Made by a program: the position numbers and the translations under genes | In this document: positions 45,901-58,300 of the stretch, in pieces | Numbering within the stretch: the stretch's first letter is position 1 | Layout of the letters: every line of letters starts with the position of its first letter | Source of the DNA: Escallonia rubra | Taxonomy: Eukaryota > Streptophyta > Magnoliopsida > Escalloniales > Escalloniaceae | NCBI GenBank assembly: GCA_033065855.1 | Contig: JAVXUO010001974.1 | Span: forward strand, 1 to 64,000 | Direction: 5' to 3' | DNA length: 64,000 bases | Notes under the pieces: model-generated | What the model saw: only the letters and a program-made list of their open reading frames with translations | Told to the model about the DNA's origin: nothing | Database searches by the model: none

Positions 45901-48197
45901 TCCGTGCTAAACACGATTTCTGATAACCCAGATCTAGAATGTACAGTACCAATGAGGTGCTTGTGAAATGTCGTTTTTATGAATTAGAACAAGTACCTCT
46001 GGTGGATATCACTGCTCAAAAATATAACACAAATTTTATGTGCATTCTACATTTCTGAGACCATGTATGTTATGTAGAACAAAAGAGGCACCTAGATTTG
46101 AGGTTGCCTGTTCAAAGGCGTCCTTTTAGAAGCGCTTGTCTTTTTGCTCCCTTGTGTGTCCATTTTTACTTTAGAGAAATCAGCAGATTTATTTGTAAGA
46201 GGATGAATGCGGTCATTGAAGATCTTTGAACCTCCCTTTCATGAACTAGCTGCGTTATATATGTTCCTGATGTGGGCACTTGTGACTCATTCCTTCATTA
46301 TGATAAAGTATTAGGTACATCATAGACTGTTTCCAAGCTCCTAAACTAGCATTGCAGTTTGGTAAATGATACTTAAGAAAATATTTTGAGGAGTACGGAT
46401 TTGAAACTTTCATGTAAGACCTTCAGGAGGTTTAGCTTTAGTGTGCTGTGAGATTTGACAGACCAATGTGCTCGCACATGTGACTTACTGCTAGATAGTT
46501 CCAGGAAGGACTTGTTACACTTTAACCTTTGAACTGTTGCAGCGGGTACCCGCACATACCAAGAAAGTGATGTGGTTGATGTTAAGGTGAAAATGTTAAG
46601 ATTCAAAACTATTTACCAAAGTTAGAAGCCTATAGATCTAATAATTTACAGGGCGGAGGTTTTGGGGGGGGGGGGGGGAGTGCAGACGTATTTCTAAGTG
46701 TGAAGGTGTTGGAAATTTAAAAGGGTTAGAAGTGGAAAGGGAAATCCCTTTCAAGTTAAAAGTAAGCTGGTGAGATGTTTGTTTGAGAAGCACAAGTCCA
46801 ACCGAGTTAAAGGAAGATGAAACAATTTTCAAGTCATTGGGGGATAGTATATTTTTTCTTAATGAAAACCTGGCAAGTTGTAACATATTGTGTGTTACGA
46901 GAGTAGTTATAGTTAAAGAGTTGTTAATTTTTTTAAAACCAGGGTTGAAGTGTGACACTGAAAACACTGCTAAATTTGATCTTCCATTTTAGTTGAAGAA
47001 AGCAGGAGCAGGTGAAACACTAACATAGAAGGTATTGCGGCGAGAGCGGGAGTGGGAGCAAGGTTCAGGTGTGAGATTCCAGGGCTGGAGCATTAGTAGC
47101 CTAGTTGCAGGATGCTTCTGCCCTGGAACCTCACATGGGCTCCTGCTCCCACCCCCAGAACTGCGATATGAGTGCGCTCCCACCGGTCTACACTATTTGC
47201 GGCTAAGGTCACTAGTGTAGGAGGTTCCTACTGGCTGCAACTAAGTTATATACATGAGATACCATATGATCAACCTGCAGTCCTAGTTCATTAAATTTGC
47301 TGTACTATTAAATATTATCCCGTAGTGTTTCTGCAATCAACAATACAACAAGTTTCTGTTTTGCCTATGATTTTTAAGATGGTTCATTGGTTAATCTCCC
47401 ACAATTGACTGACCTGATTGTGTCCAGATCATCAGCGTGCCTGTAATCTAGCGTACACTGTATCTAGCTTGACAGTATGCCCCAAGCTGCCAGAAATTTA
47501 CTTTTGGTTGGATTTGCGTGCATAAATAATAGTCTTATCAGAAGTCTTTTCAGCAAATGCAATTAATTTCTGCATCTCTCATCTGATCTTAACTTTAATA
47601 GTTGATTAAATTGTTTTTCAGGTTCATGCAACTACAGAGCTAAAGCCAATGCCAAAATTTGTCGAAAACTCCAGTCCTAGCGTTTGCCTCAACTCTTCTG
47701 ATAGCAAAGAGTCGAGTGTGCTCCAAGCACCTAGCCCAAATTCTGTCCTTGAAAGTAGCAGTTCCTGCTCTGCTGAGAAGAGCATGACCTTGTGTCCTGA
47801 ACTTGTCATACCAGTGCGAACTCGAAGTAAGCGTGCACGGCCCTTAGCTTCTGAGTCATGGTTCATGAAGTCTCCAATTTCTTTTCCTTCACCGAAAAAG
47901 ATTCCATGCCACAGAATAAGCAATGAGAAAAGGATTAAGAATTGGTCACACCTATCAGGCGATATGGAAACAAAAGAAAAGAGTACTAAAAAATGTGCTC
48001 ATTGTGCAATAACTAAAACGCCGCAGTGGAGGGAGGGGCCTATGGGTCCAAAGACCCTTTGTAATGCGTGTGGAGTCCGATATCGGTCTGGCCGTCTCCT
48101 TCCCGAGTACCGTCCCGCAGCAAGTCCAACTTTTGTTCCATCTTTGCACTCAAACTCCCACAAGAAGGTTATCCAGATGAGAAACAAAGTGTTTTAG
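42933..48197 (+). CDS. Class I GATA-type zinc-finger transcription factor, two exons
   Basis: Exon 1 is 42933-43145 (71 codons) and exon 2 is 47622-48197 (191 codons plus TAG), joined in phase 0 by a 4476-nt intron with GTGAGT and TTTTCAG ends. The predicted protein has 262 residues, a usual length for plant class I GATA factors. The N-terminus is acidic (residues about 10-45). A Ser-rich stretch and a basic RTRSKRAR (about 137-144, likely nuclear localisation) precede one finger of the form C-X2-C-X18-C-X2-C at Cys196, 199, 218 and 221, with [19 protein letters not shown]. The basic tail has [15 protein letters not shown] and HSNSHKKVIQMRN. Such proteins act in the nucleus and bind GATA promoter motifs. 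I chose ATG 42933 because it opens the conserved acidic start; an in-frame TTG upstream is ignored. The frame stops soon after MRNKVF, and a conserved tail motif follows in the +1 frame. It resembles the Arabidopsis GATA8/GATA11 type, but orthology is not assigned. Expression is unknown. Confidence 0.85.
46664..46678. repeat. Poly-G run (15 G)
   Basis: Fifteen consecutive G on the transcribed sense strand within the GATA intron. Such runs are prone to length errors in sequencing. Confidence 0.9.
47043..47160. repeat. Imperfect hairpin in the GATA intron
   Basis: CGGGAGTGGGAGCAAGGTTC and GAGATTCCAGGGCTGG (47047-47090) pair with the reverse complement of the segment 47118-47160, which contains CCCTGGAACCTCACATGGG and CTCCTGCTCCCACCCCC. 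The loop is about 28 nt. It may be a small foldback insert. Confidence 0.6.
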
Positions 48198-49849
48198 ATG
48201 GAAGCCATGGCCGAAACAGAGCTCAGCGTCGCCACTGCCTGAGTTCGCTCCACTCAGTAGCTCTTCATTTAGTGACATATGAGAGGAGGGAATGCAGAAT
48301 TAGAGCTAATCTTTGTGATTTCTTTCGTCATTTTTATCTTGAAGCTAGGGTTTTGGTTCTGATGAGTAGTAGGTCATTCTTTTTCTGTACAAATGGTGTA
48401 ACGAAGGGTAGGGGTAGGAGTTGCGGTTAGGGTTAAATTATTCTCCAGGAGGGAGACATGTGGTAGGCAGGGGTGTAAAAGAGTCTTCAGTTATGAGAAG
48501 ATCTTTAAGCTTTAGTTGATGTGTACCCATAACAAAAGTTCTTAATCTCTGGCTTCGGTTCTTTGGTGGGAATACTGGTATTATTCTGAATGTGATATGC
48601 AGTTGCAGTTTAAGGGTTCAATTTTATTGCTGAATGTCTACATATTCAAGAATAGATACCGTGACATATGCTCTGGCAGCTACTTGCCTCGGTCTTTCTG
48701 TTCAACTGGAACCACAACTTTGTCGGTCAATCCCTCAATATTCTCGATTACTATGGTCTTGTAATAGAGAAAAATCATAAACTTCATTATTTTTCTTCTT
48801 TTCAGCCCCCTTAGCCTCTTTCAGTTCTCAACACTCAGAATTGCTCACATACACCCTGTAACGCCTGGCACGTCACGAGCAATAAGGTGGACCTAGCTGC
48901 CGGGATCCAGATCCATGAGGTGATAGCAAAAGTTGTTCCGTTCTAGTTCAGTAGGTGAAGAAAGCCTCCTGAAGCTAATGTTTTACTGCCCCCCTTCTTT
49001 TATGCTTAATAGTTCTGTTGTTATTGGAATGCTGCTTGCTGTTAGTCTGGGGAGGTGAGCCGTCGCTTGATGAAGGTGTGCAAGTAGATCCTACTATCAC
49101 AGCTAAGAGCTGCTTATAGTTTCTTCTATTTTACGGGAAATAGAAAAGAAAGACTAGCAAGTGGAAGCGGAAGGCTCCTGTTTTAGGTGAATGAACCAGC
49201 AATTGCGAAAGAAAGAATCAGATTGGAACGAGGAAGTGAGGATAAGAACTAGTCACCTTTACCCCCATGAGATTACACCATATTATCGTCTGGGAGCCGC
49301 TCCCCGGGAAGTCGGGTTGGTTTTTAGACTATCATGTGTTTGCTGCTAATCAAAGTCCTGGAACGAAAGTTGCACAGTATCCCCTTATTAAAGGTACTCT
49401 CTCCTATTCTTCAAAGAGGAAAGAAGGATTGGAAGAAAGGGCGCCAACATAGCTGCTGCCAAATTATACTAAATCTGGGCTGCGGTCAAAAGTGATCGAC
49501 TCCGGGATGGCATTTCCTTTCAAGACCGGTCATGCTTTCGCCCCTTTGTTGGCTTATGGGTTCAAAATTTACTGAATCTGAACAGGATCGCGTCCAGTGT
49601 TTGCTGAATTTAAACGGGATCCAGAATGAATATTTTCTCAATGCTCCGAGTAATGTGGCAAATAATTGATGGTCTGCTCTGTCTACTGCCGTAGTTTAGA
49701 AAATTAAACAGCCATGCTTTGCAAAAGAAGTAAAGACCTGTGGCTGTGCGTGGTCTCCTGTCTCCACACCCCTCCCTGCACACAATCCGGTCAAAGCACG
49801 CACAACACCCATGCGCTACCTCAACACACTCCTAACCCCAACAAACATC
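48198..49849. other. GATA 3' flank, then unassigned sequence of possible organelle origin
   Basis: 48198-48320 continues homology with the GATA fragment at 39620-39720 and contains PLPEFAPLSSSSFSDI and a stop in the +1 frame. From about 48850 to 49640 base composition rises in GC, and the style (CTGGGAGCCGCTCCCCGGG, GGAAGAAAGGGCGCC) resembles plant mitochondrial intergenic DNA. No organelle gene is recognised, so this is only a suspicion. Confidence 0.35.
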
Positions 49850-50276
49850 CAAATTAGGGACACAAACAACAATTAAAATTGAGACAACAGATATAGGAGG
49901 AACCACAACATGTAGGACTAGTCACTTTGATTCTGTTCTCTGTAACCTTCCTGTAATTCTTTTCAGTGCAATGATGGATCGAATGTAGGACTAGCAGCCG
50001 GGAACTCGGGAAAGGGACGACCTCTCGTGTTCTGAAATCCGCATGCATTGCAAAGGCTAGGTGGCCTAGTGGGTCCTGCTCTCGATCCATTGAGCTGTTC
50101 CGTGAACCGTTTGTTGAGATATAATTCCATATTCGATAAATAATGATTTGAGATTCAGTATACAAGCCTTGTGAGCTTCTCCATTCGTGGCCAATTGGTT
50201 TTGAGTTGAATGTTTTTACATAGTATCGGAGCAGGTTGATCCAAAGCACAATAGACATTTGAAAAGTTAAATACAT
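49850..50276 (-). pseudogene. GATA zinc-finger fragment, right inverted arm, last finger
   Basis: On the minus strand, in mixed frames, the segment encodes SLCNACGF and then a damaged GRPFPSSRLLVLHSIHHCTE (from an ancestral RPAASPTF region) with KNYRKVTENRIK. The DNA matches 39400-39610 on the plus strand, so it is the inverted counterpart of the left-arm fragment. There is no first Cys pair, and the 140-codon open frame is accidental in its upstream half. Confidence 0.75.
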
Positions 50277-50519
50277 TGCAATTCAATTTAATTCATCTAC
50301 GTGTTCAGTCGACTTCACACAAGTCCGGTCACCAGTGCGCGGCCGTGTTAAGATATAATGACACATCGAGTAAGAACGATTAATAGATCAATACATAAGC
50401 CTTGTGAGACTTTCTTCATTGTCAATTTATTTTCAGTTGAATGCTTTCACATGGTACAAGTTGATTCAGGCCTAAAAAACAATTCAAAAATTAAATTAAT
50501 TGCCACCAGTCCAATTCTT

Positions 50520-51900
50520 TCACTGGCATGAGAAATAACGATTCATAGGAATGAATTCTGGTGATGAGAAAAATTGCAGGGTCAACATGTGCTCTAGGAT
50601 TCTCATCAGAAACTTTGTTTCTCCCACGAGGAAGCCTCTTATGGGAGTTTGGGAGTGCAAACATGGATTAAGTATAGGACTTGACATTAGGCAATACAGG
50701 GCGAAGAGAAAACATGTAGTGTACCAAACTCCACATGCATTGTAAAGTGTTTTTGGCCCCACGGGACCTTTTCCATACCGGGGTTCCCGTTGTCTCACAA
50801 CGTGTGCACTTTCCAGTTGTGACAAGCAGCTGGGAAGAGCTTCTGTTTACTTTTATTTCAACTGATATCTATAACAGCTTCCTTATCCTAAACTTCTTTC
50901 CAACTAGTTCAAAAAATTATCGGTGGCCGATTCATCCTTTGCAATTGTCGTGGGAAGAAACATCAGGGCTGATTGATCCTCACTTGTCTAAAGGAAAGGA
51001 GATACTATTTTTTGCTGACAAGAGCAGGGCTGTGTGCTTGGGACATGCTCAACTCTTTGCCATCACAAAACTAATAAGGTGGACGCTGGTGCTGGAGATT
51101 TCTTCATTAAATTTTTGCGGCTGATCCAGTTTCCATAGTGTCAAGCTGAACAATTTTATAATCAACAAGCGACAAAAGTACTAGATGAGAAAGAAAAAAC
51201 ATAGGTAATGCTACTGGCAAGCAATGAACAATTACGAACACTGAAAAGAATAATTGTCTTGAATCTAAAAGTAAATGTTCTGGATTATGTAGCTAAGAGT
51301 ATATAGCCAGTAGTATCCCTCTTAAGACAATGCATTTATACAAGAAACTTTTGGCCAAATCACTGTTCCATGTAGTCTTATAGATGACAAACCAAATGTA
51401 CAATGGGCCTGGACATTACTAAGAATAAAGAGAATGGAATAGCAAAAAAAAAGGGACATGCATTTGAAATGGATGTCCTAGTCATGATATATGTCTTTGG
51501 GGATACAACAATGGAAGAAAAGAAGATAGAAAAGAACAACCTTACGACGGACATCGCCTGCGTTGCGTGCAGCATTACAATAAAGTACCTTTACCTTTGA
51601 CTCCACCGTGCATCTCTCTTCTTGTCGAAACTTAGTTGAGAGCCACCGCCAAGAGCCAAATCTACCGGCTCATCTTACTAAACCCTCACTTCAGCAATGC
51701 ATCTTTATAACCAGTTGGCAGTATGACTCCATAGCCAACCTTCTTATTTTACATGCATACTTGTCTGACCCAGGAGAGCAACTAAAACGATCGGAAGGGC
51801 AAGTTTGAATCAGGAAAACTGAGAAGTTAGATGCCCATTGATGAGTCGCGCATTCTTTGTTAGTATCACCGGACAGGAACAGGAGGTCATCAACTTTGGC
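50520..51900 (-). pseudogene. GATA zinc-finger pseudogene, right inverted arm
   Basis: The minus strand at 50520-50825 reads RQREPRYGKGPVGPKTLYNA then CGVWYTT, a GATA finger whose third Cys is Tyr, followed by SSPEFIPMNRYFSCQ. Sequence from 50826 to about 51900 matches the reverse complement of 37880-38850, including the Ser-rich coding remnant (CAAAGAGTTGAGCATGTCCC on the minus strand, near 51045-51065) and non-coding sequence farther out. The copies have diverged by substitutions and indels. It is not functional. Confidence 0.8.
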
Positions 51901-52878
51901 TTAATTGCTTTGCTTAAATGTGACGTTGAGACGTAAATCAGTGATCCACCTTCTTAGAAAATAGTCACCAAAAATTGAACTAACAAACAATAATGAGATT
52001 TGTATTTTTTAAGTTTGAACAAACACATTCTCTAATCAAAAATCATTTTAGCACAGCATTGTGGAGAAACGGTGGATGTGTGAAAAATTCCCTAAGCTTT
52101 TGTTGTGAGTTTCCCAGTTTGCGAGATGATTAATTGCTCATGAAGCACGCCCTTGTTGGGGTAACTACAACCCACTCTGCTCGTATACAAGGTGTCATTA
52201 GTTAGCTACTCCAAAATGATATTGGCTCTGGTTTCTTCTCATCATTTTCAGCTTATATTAAACTTGAACTTAAATGCCAAATTTTCTGCTTTCTACTTGA
52301 AGAAAGTAGACTCCATGGTGTAGATGGCCGTTGCATCACCCCACCTCAGTTCTTTTAATTTGCAGGAGCAGTTTGTGCGCGCGTGTGTGTGTGTCCTCCT
52401 TTCTCGTGTCTTCTTTTCTCTCCAGAATTTACCAATATCTATAGCGTCGTGTACCGATGTTAAGAATGAGAAGGCAAAAATGCAGTATCATTGCAACTGG
52501 CCCTAGCTTTTAAACACCACTGCAGTCAAGCCTTTAGAAGAGATGCACCCTACACGACGGTTTTTAAGTTACTTTCAATTTGGATGTACCTTGTTGCAAT
52601 GCTTACTGGCACAGTGTTCTTACCGCAAAAACTTTCCTCTCTGATGAGAAAATCTCTTTGTATACAACATTTTTAGTGCATGTAAAATGAACATACGGAT
52701 ATCCTTCTTTTACAGCAAAAGAAATGGAAAGAGAAAGAGAGACGTACCGTTTATAGGGTTTTGCTTCTAATGACTACTAAGAGATGAAGTTTGGAGCAAA
52801 ATAGAAAGGGAAACTTTCTCAGGCGAGAACTTGAGATTTTTTCTTCTAAACTTGGGAAAGAATCCGAAAGACGTGTGT
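51901..52878. other. Unassigned sequence before the LINE
   Basis: No gene is supported. 52374-52394 is alternating purine-pyrimidine (TGTGCGCGCGTGTGTGTGTG). Short frames lack motifs. Confidence 0.4.
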
Positions 52879-52887
52879 ACACACAAA
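52879..52887. repeat. Candidate LINE target-site duplication, left
   Basis: ACACACAAA here equals 59482-59490, which begins at the end of the poly(A). The word is simple in sequence, so the match could be chance. Confidence 0.4.
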
Positions 52888-53328
52888 TTTTATGTCTAAA
52901 CTGCAAGACAACAAAATTCAATTTAACGATTTTAAACTAAAAGGTTATACTACTATGTGAATAGATGTAAATTCTCTTATTCGATCTCCGATGGGGTCAC
53001 GATCCAAGGACTGAAACAACTTGATCTTGAAACGCGAATTTTTATTCAATCTTTGCAGTTCAAAGATCATTAAAATGATGATTGATCGAGAGCTTCAAGG
53101 CTTAATCCTGCACAAGTGTGGCAATACTTGACTTGTAGAATCATTGATCTTGAAGGAGAATTCCTCTATGATTTAAGGTGAACGAGAAATTGATCTTCGT
53201 GGCTTGTAAGTGCTCGATTGAAGAACGACATTGTGTTAATGCGTATTGTTCTTCAAATGAAACATAGTCGTAGAATCACATAGTCGTTTTCTCTCCGTAC
53301 ATCTAGCCGTTACTGACCTCCTCCTTCC

Positions 53329-54829
53329 ATGAATCCAACGACTGGTTTTGATGCCCTTCACGGTAATCAGCCCCCTTCGCCGCCGCCGCCGCCTCGGCCT
53401 ATGGAAGATCCACCACAGGATATAGATCTGAATGAAAAAGAACTGGGTTCCTGAAATTCCAAAAAGCCAAAGAACAACCATGCTACGGCTGACCCCAGCT
53501 TTGACGAGGTTCACAGAAGACTCCTACATCTCAACGATCCACAACCCTCATACCCAAATCCCGAATCCATTTCGCACCAACCTGCCCCAAAACCCAAATC
53601 TTACAGGGAAGCAGTCTCCAAGGCTACCTCCTCAGCTATCGCTTTTGATACCTTAATTATGGATCTTACCCCTGAAGAAGAAATTGACGAGGAAGAACAA
53701 ATGGAGGAAGAAGCAGATGCAGACCCTATGCTACCAAGCATTTTTCTTTCACCCAATCTTATCAGAAGAATCAGAAAGCCATGGAAGAAGTGCCTAATCG
53801 TCAAACTATTAGGGAAAGCTATTGGCTACAGAGCTCTCACAACAATACTCAAGAACCTCTGGAGCCTTCAAGGGGACTTTGAAATGATAGACCTTGATGA
53901 AGGCTTCTATCTAATCAAATTCAATTTCCTAGAGGACTACCACTATGTAGCTAAAGGAGGCCCTTGGATTATACTAAACCACTACCTCATAGTCCGAAAC
54001 TAGGAACCAAACTTCAAGCCGTCAGAAGTCTGGGAAATTAAAACGGCGATCTGGATGAGATTGCCAGAACTCCCAATAGAATACTACGAAGAAAAAGCCC
54101 TGTTCCGAATTGGGGAAAAGTTTGGAAAGTCGCTAAAAATTGACATAAAACACGGTAACCTCAACAAGAGGCAAATACGCTCAGTTCTGTGTCGAAATTG
54201 ACCTAGCGAAGCCACTCATCCCTGCTTCCTTACTTAGAAATAGAAAAAATAGGGTAGAGTTACATTAACAATTTATGTTTTAATTGTGGCAGGATTGGAC
54301 ATAGGAAAGAATGGTGCAGGGAAGTCGTCATCGGAAAAGAGCCAGAGAAGTCATCGGAGAAGACGACCAACAAAATCGCCAACGGTAACAAAAGTACTGA
54401 TCATTCAGAGAAGAATACGGGTCAAAAGAGTAGCCCCCCCTGAAGATCCATAGGTCCAGCCCACCAAGGGTGATGCAAATTTTGGTCCCTGGACGTTGGC
54501 TAAGAAAAAGAATAGGAAGCCAACTAGTTCCAGAGGCCCAACCTCCGCAGGCCCATCTACGAAAAATCAGGCGAGCATTAACAACCCAAACATATTTAGC
54601 CCATTGGTGGCTGAAGGTGAAGTTGTTGAGAGACCCAAAAGGAAGTCACCAAGAGAATTAAATGCGGAGGCCCACTTGAAGGAGGCTCACAAAGAAATCT
54701 CTATCACCAAGACAGACACAAGCTCAACATTGTTAAAACCTAGCGAGTCAGTCCATGAAGACCTCACAGACTCTTTTAGCCCCAAGGCCCTAGCTGCCTT
54801 ACCAAGTCAACCCATTCAAGGCAGGTTCT
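53329..54829 (+). pseudogene. LINE ORF1: DUF4283-like and CCHC knuckle protein, broken
   Basis: It starts at ATG 53329 (MNPTTGFDALHG) with a Pro-rich N-terminus. A TGA at 53452 interrupts, but the frame goes on through KPKSYREAVSKATSSAIAFD and the DUF4283-like region (KCLIVKLLGKAIGYRAL, FNFLEDYHYVAKGGPWIILN) to TAG 54001, which replaces a Trp usual at that place. After a frameshift near 54180, FCVEIDLAKPLIPASLL and a CCHC knuckle, CFNCGRIGHRKEWC (C-X2-C-X4-H-X4-C), are read in another frame at about 54270-54315. The tail to 54829 is Lys/Ser/Pro-rich. In an active element this protein binds the RNA and forms the RNP. Confidence 0.82.
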
Positions 54830-54843
54830 AGTCAAATGATCAA

Positions 54844-55251
54844 GTGACAGACAAGATGGAACTCGAAGTGAATCCCACGGTTGAGATTAATCAGAATGTT
54901 ATCGCTTTAACTACTGGACCTTCCATCCCCAAAAGAAACCCTGCGTTGAACACTTCGTCAGCCTCTTGCAACCCCAAGATCGCCGTCACAAGCACTTCCG
55001 GACTACCTGATACTGCCACTACCCTAGAACTTCATCCCCCGCAATTACCGTCGCACCATACCCGTCCACCTGACCCAATTGATGGATTTTCCAACACATC
55101 CTATTTTCTTCTCCGCTCGACGATATGCCCACTGATATCATCGAGTGTGGAAGAACTTCACTCAGTCAAGACCCTCTGGACGAACGAGGAAGTGGCACTG
55201 AAGCTGAATTGTTCGAAACCTTTCCACAAGGCCTACATGGCTCTAGTTTGA
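54844..55251 (+). pseudogene. Pro/Ser/Thr-rich tail between LINE ORF1 and ORF2
   Basis: A 135-codon frame with no recognised motif. Its composition (Pro, Thr, Ser) suits the variable C-terminal region of plant L1 ORF1 and it is probably the former end of ORF1, now separated by a stop at 54829. Confidence 0.5.
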
Positions 55252-55336
55252 AGTCAGATCCAAGAAGAGAAGAGGCTAAATGAACTGCTATAGCTACCTG
55301 ACTCGTTCATCATCTCCTCTTAATTTTTTGTGGTCT

Positions 55337-58300
55337 ATGAATATTTTACTTTGGAATTGCGCTGGAGCTGGTAACAACAGGTTTAGAAATGATTTTAGGG
55401 AGATTGTCTGTAGATTTCACCCAAATATCATTGCGATCTTTGAACCGATAGTCCAATACTCCTGTATGGGCAATTTTTTCTTGGACCTAAACTATAATAC
55501 CTCATGCATCGTCAACCCCGATGGGAGATCAGGAGGTATTTGGCTTTTCTGGGACTCGTCCCAGATCAATGTTAACATCATTGAAGCCAACAACCAAGTG
55601 ATACACGCTAGTATCTCTAAACGAGATTTTGAAGATTAGATCCTTTTTACTGTTTATGCTAGCCCAAACCCTAAGAAAAGAGAGGAACTTCGGAATAATC
55701 TTAACGACCTCTCTAAGTCCACTGATTTACCCTGGTTGGCTGGTGGCGATTTCAACGACGTTGTTGACGTATCTGAAAAGAAAGGTAGAGGAGATGACAT
55801 TGATACTAATAGAATTAGGAAGTTTAGGCAAAACATAGATAATTGTGGTCTCATAGATTTAGGTTGTAATGGGCTGAGACTAACTTGGACTGATAGGAGA
55901 AGTGGCTGGGCAAATGTTCAAAAGAGGCTGGATCGCGCTTTGGCCAACCCTAAATGGAGTGAAGTATTCCCTGAAGCCCAGGTCTGTAACCTCCCTCGCA
56001 TATCTTCTGACCATTCTGCTATAATTGTCAACTGCACAGGTAAGTATTTTTCTATCCCTCAATCTCCTAAACCTTTTCGTTTGGAAAATGCTTGGATGCT
56101 GCATAATCAATTTCGTAAAGTTGTTTATAGTAGTTGGGATTCTAACAATGAAGACGTCATGTTAAACATTGAGCTTTTTAAACAAAAAGCTATTACTTGG
56201 AATCAACAGAACTTTGGCAACATCTTCAGACGTAAAAGACTGCTATATGCTAGAATTAAAGGCATACAATGTGCCATCACTAATTATACCTCCCTTAACT
56301 TAGAGTTACTTGAAAAAAAACCTCCGGAAAGAGTATATTGATACTCTTGAACAAGAGGAAGCCTTGTGGTTACAAAAATCTAGGATTAAATGGCATAGTC
56401 AGGGGGACAGAAATACAAGATATTTTCACGTTGCCACTATAAGTAGAAGGAAAAGAAATAAAATCAATGCCTTACTTTCTGAAACTGATAGATGGATCAC
56501 TGAACCTAACTTGTTGGAAAATCACATAAATAGTTACTTTTCTAAGCTTTTTAAACCTATGGATACTTATCCTAATAACAGTGAGAACTATAATCTCATC
56601 CCTAGAATTAGTGAAGAGAACAAGAAAGCTTTGGACCTCCCTGTCTCTAATGTCAAAATCAAAATGGCTTTCTTTAACATTAATTCATCCAAAACTCCTG
56701 CCCCTGACGGTATCAATGCTAAATTCTATCATAACTATTGGGATATTGTGTGAACTTGTTGAGGTAACTTCATCAAAAAGGTCTTCCACACTCAAGAGAT
56801 GCCTAAAGATAATAACAAGGCCATGGTCATTCTTATCCCTAAGCTGAATAACCCTCAAAACATTAATCAGTTTAGACCCATTAACCTCCTCAATGTTACT
56901 TATAAAGCCTTATCTAAAATCCTTGTGGCCAGACTTAGACCTTTTCTAAAGGACCTCATCAGCCCGACTCATAGTAGCTTTGTCCCTGGGAGAAGTACCT
57001 CGGACAATGCCATCATCACTCAAGAAATAATCCATTCCATCAAGAATTTGAAAGGCAAAAGAGGTAGCATGATTTTTAAGATCAACCTCGAGAAAGCTTT
57101 TGACAGACTAAGTTGGAACTTCATCAAACAAACCCTTATTTACTTCAATTTTCCCAACTCTTGGATTAATATTATTATGAGTTATATTACTGGTAGCATT
57201 CTCTCTATCTTGTGGAATGGTATTGCTCTTAACCCCATCACTCCTCACAGAGGAATCAGGCAGGGAGACCATCTATCCCCATACATTTTCATTTTGTGCA
57301 TTGAAAGACTGTCTATGATGTTTTACTCTGGTAACCCCAAAAACAAATGGCTTGGTCTTAGAGCTTCTAAAAGAGGCCCCCTCATTACCCATCTCTTCTA
57401 TGTGGATGATCTCCTATTTTTCAGTAGGGCTGGAGATAAGGAATGCCATAAAATCATGAACATTCTCAATAACTTATGTGATATGTCGGGACAAAAAGCC
57501 AACCTCCTAAAGTCCAAGATGTATGTGTCTCTTAACATCCCCCATCCTAAAGCTATAAAACTCAGCCAGCAGTGTGGTATACCCCTAACCAACAACTTAG
57601 GTACCTACCTTGGCTTCCCTCTCATTCATAAGAGGCCCTCTAGTAATATCTATGATCATATCATTCAAAAAGTGAACTCTAGACTTGATGGGTGGAAATC
57701 TAAATTGCTTTCTATTGCTGGTCGGTGCACTCTTATCAAATCTGTTACCTCCTCTATCCCTACTCACATCATGCAAACCCAAGCCTTACCTGTTAAAGTC
57801 AATGATAAGTTGGACAGACTTAACAAGGCCTTCCTCTAGGGAGATTCGGATCTTAAGAAAAAAAACCCATCTTATCAACTGGAAAACTGTTTGCTCCCCA
57901 AATATCTTGGAGGGCTGGGCCTTAGGAAGGCTAGAGACCACAACATAGCTTGCCTCGCCAAGCTGGGCTGGAGATTAGGTACTAATGAGAACTTGTTGTG
58001 GGTTAAAGTGCTAAGACACATATATGTTAAGAGTGATAACCCCATAGACTGGCTCGTAAGCGGGAAAAACTCTCACATTTAGAGAAGCATTATCAAGAGT
58101 AAACACATTCTCTTGTAAGGAATAAAATGGGTAGTCAACACTGGTGAAAAAATTGATTTCTGGCTAGATTGGTGGTGTGGGGATGGCCCCATTAGAGATG
58201 AGAGACCTCCTAATGAACCCAGTTATAAAGTGAAAGATTTTATTAGTAGTAATAGCTGGGATCATACTAAGATTCTCTCTGCTGTTAGACAAGATTGGCT

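Larger units (their letters stand above)
43146..47621 (+). other. Large intron of the GATA gene
   Basis: 4476 nt bounded by GT and AG. No further exon is needed because the flanking exons are in phase 0 and together give a full-length class I GATA. It includes a G-box core CACGTG near 43316, a TATA-like CATATATAGGG at about 44010, a run of 15 G at 46664-46678 and an imperfect hairpin at 47043-47160. Short frames at 44631-44972, 45704-45952 and 46638-46967 have no recognisable motif and look random. Some of the intron is probably old transposon sequence. Confidence 0.7.
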
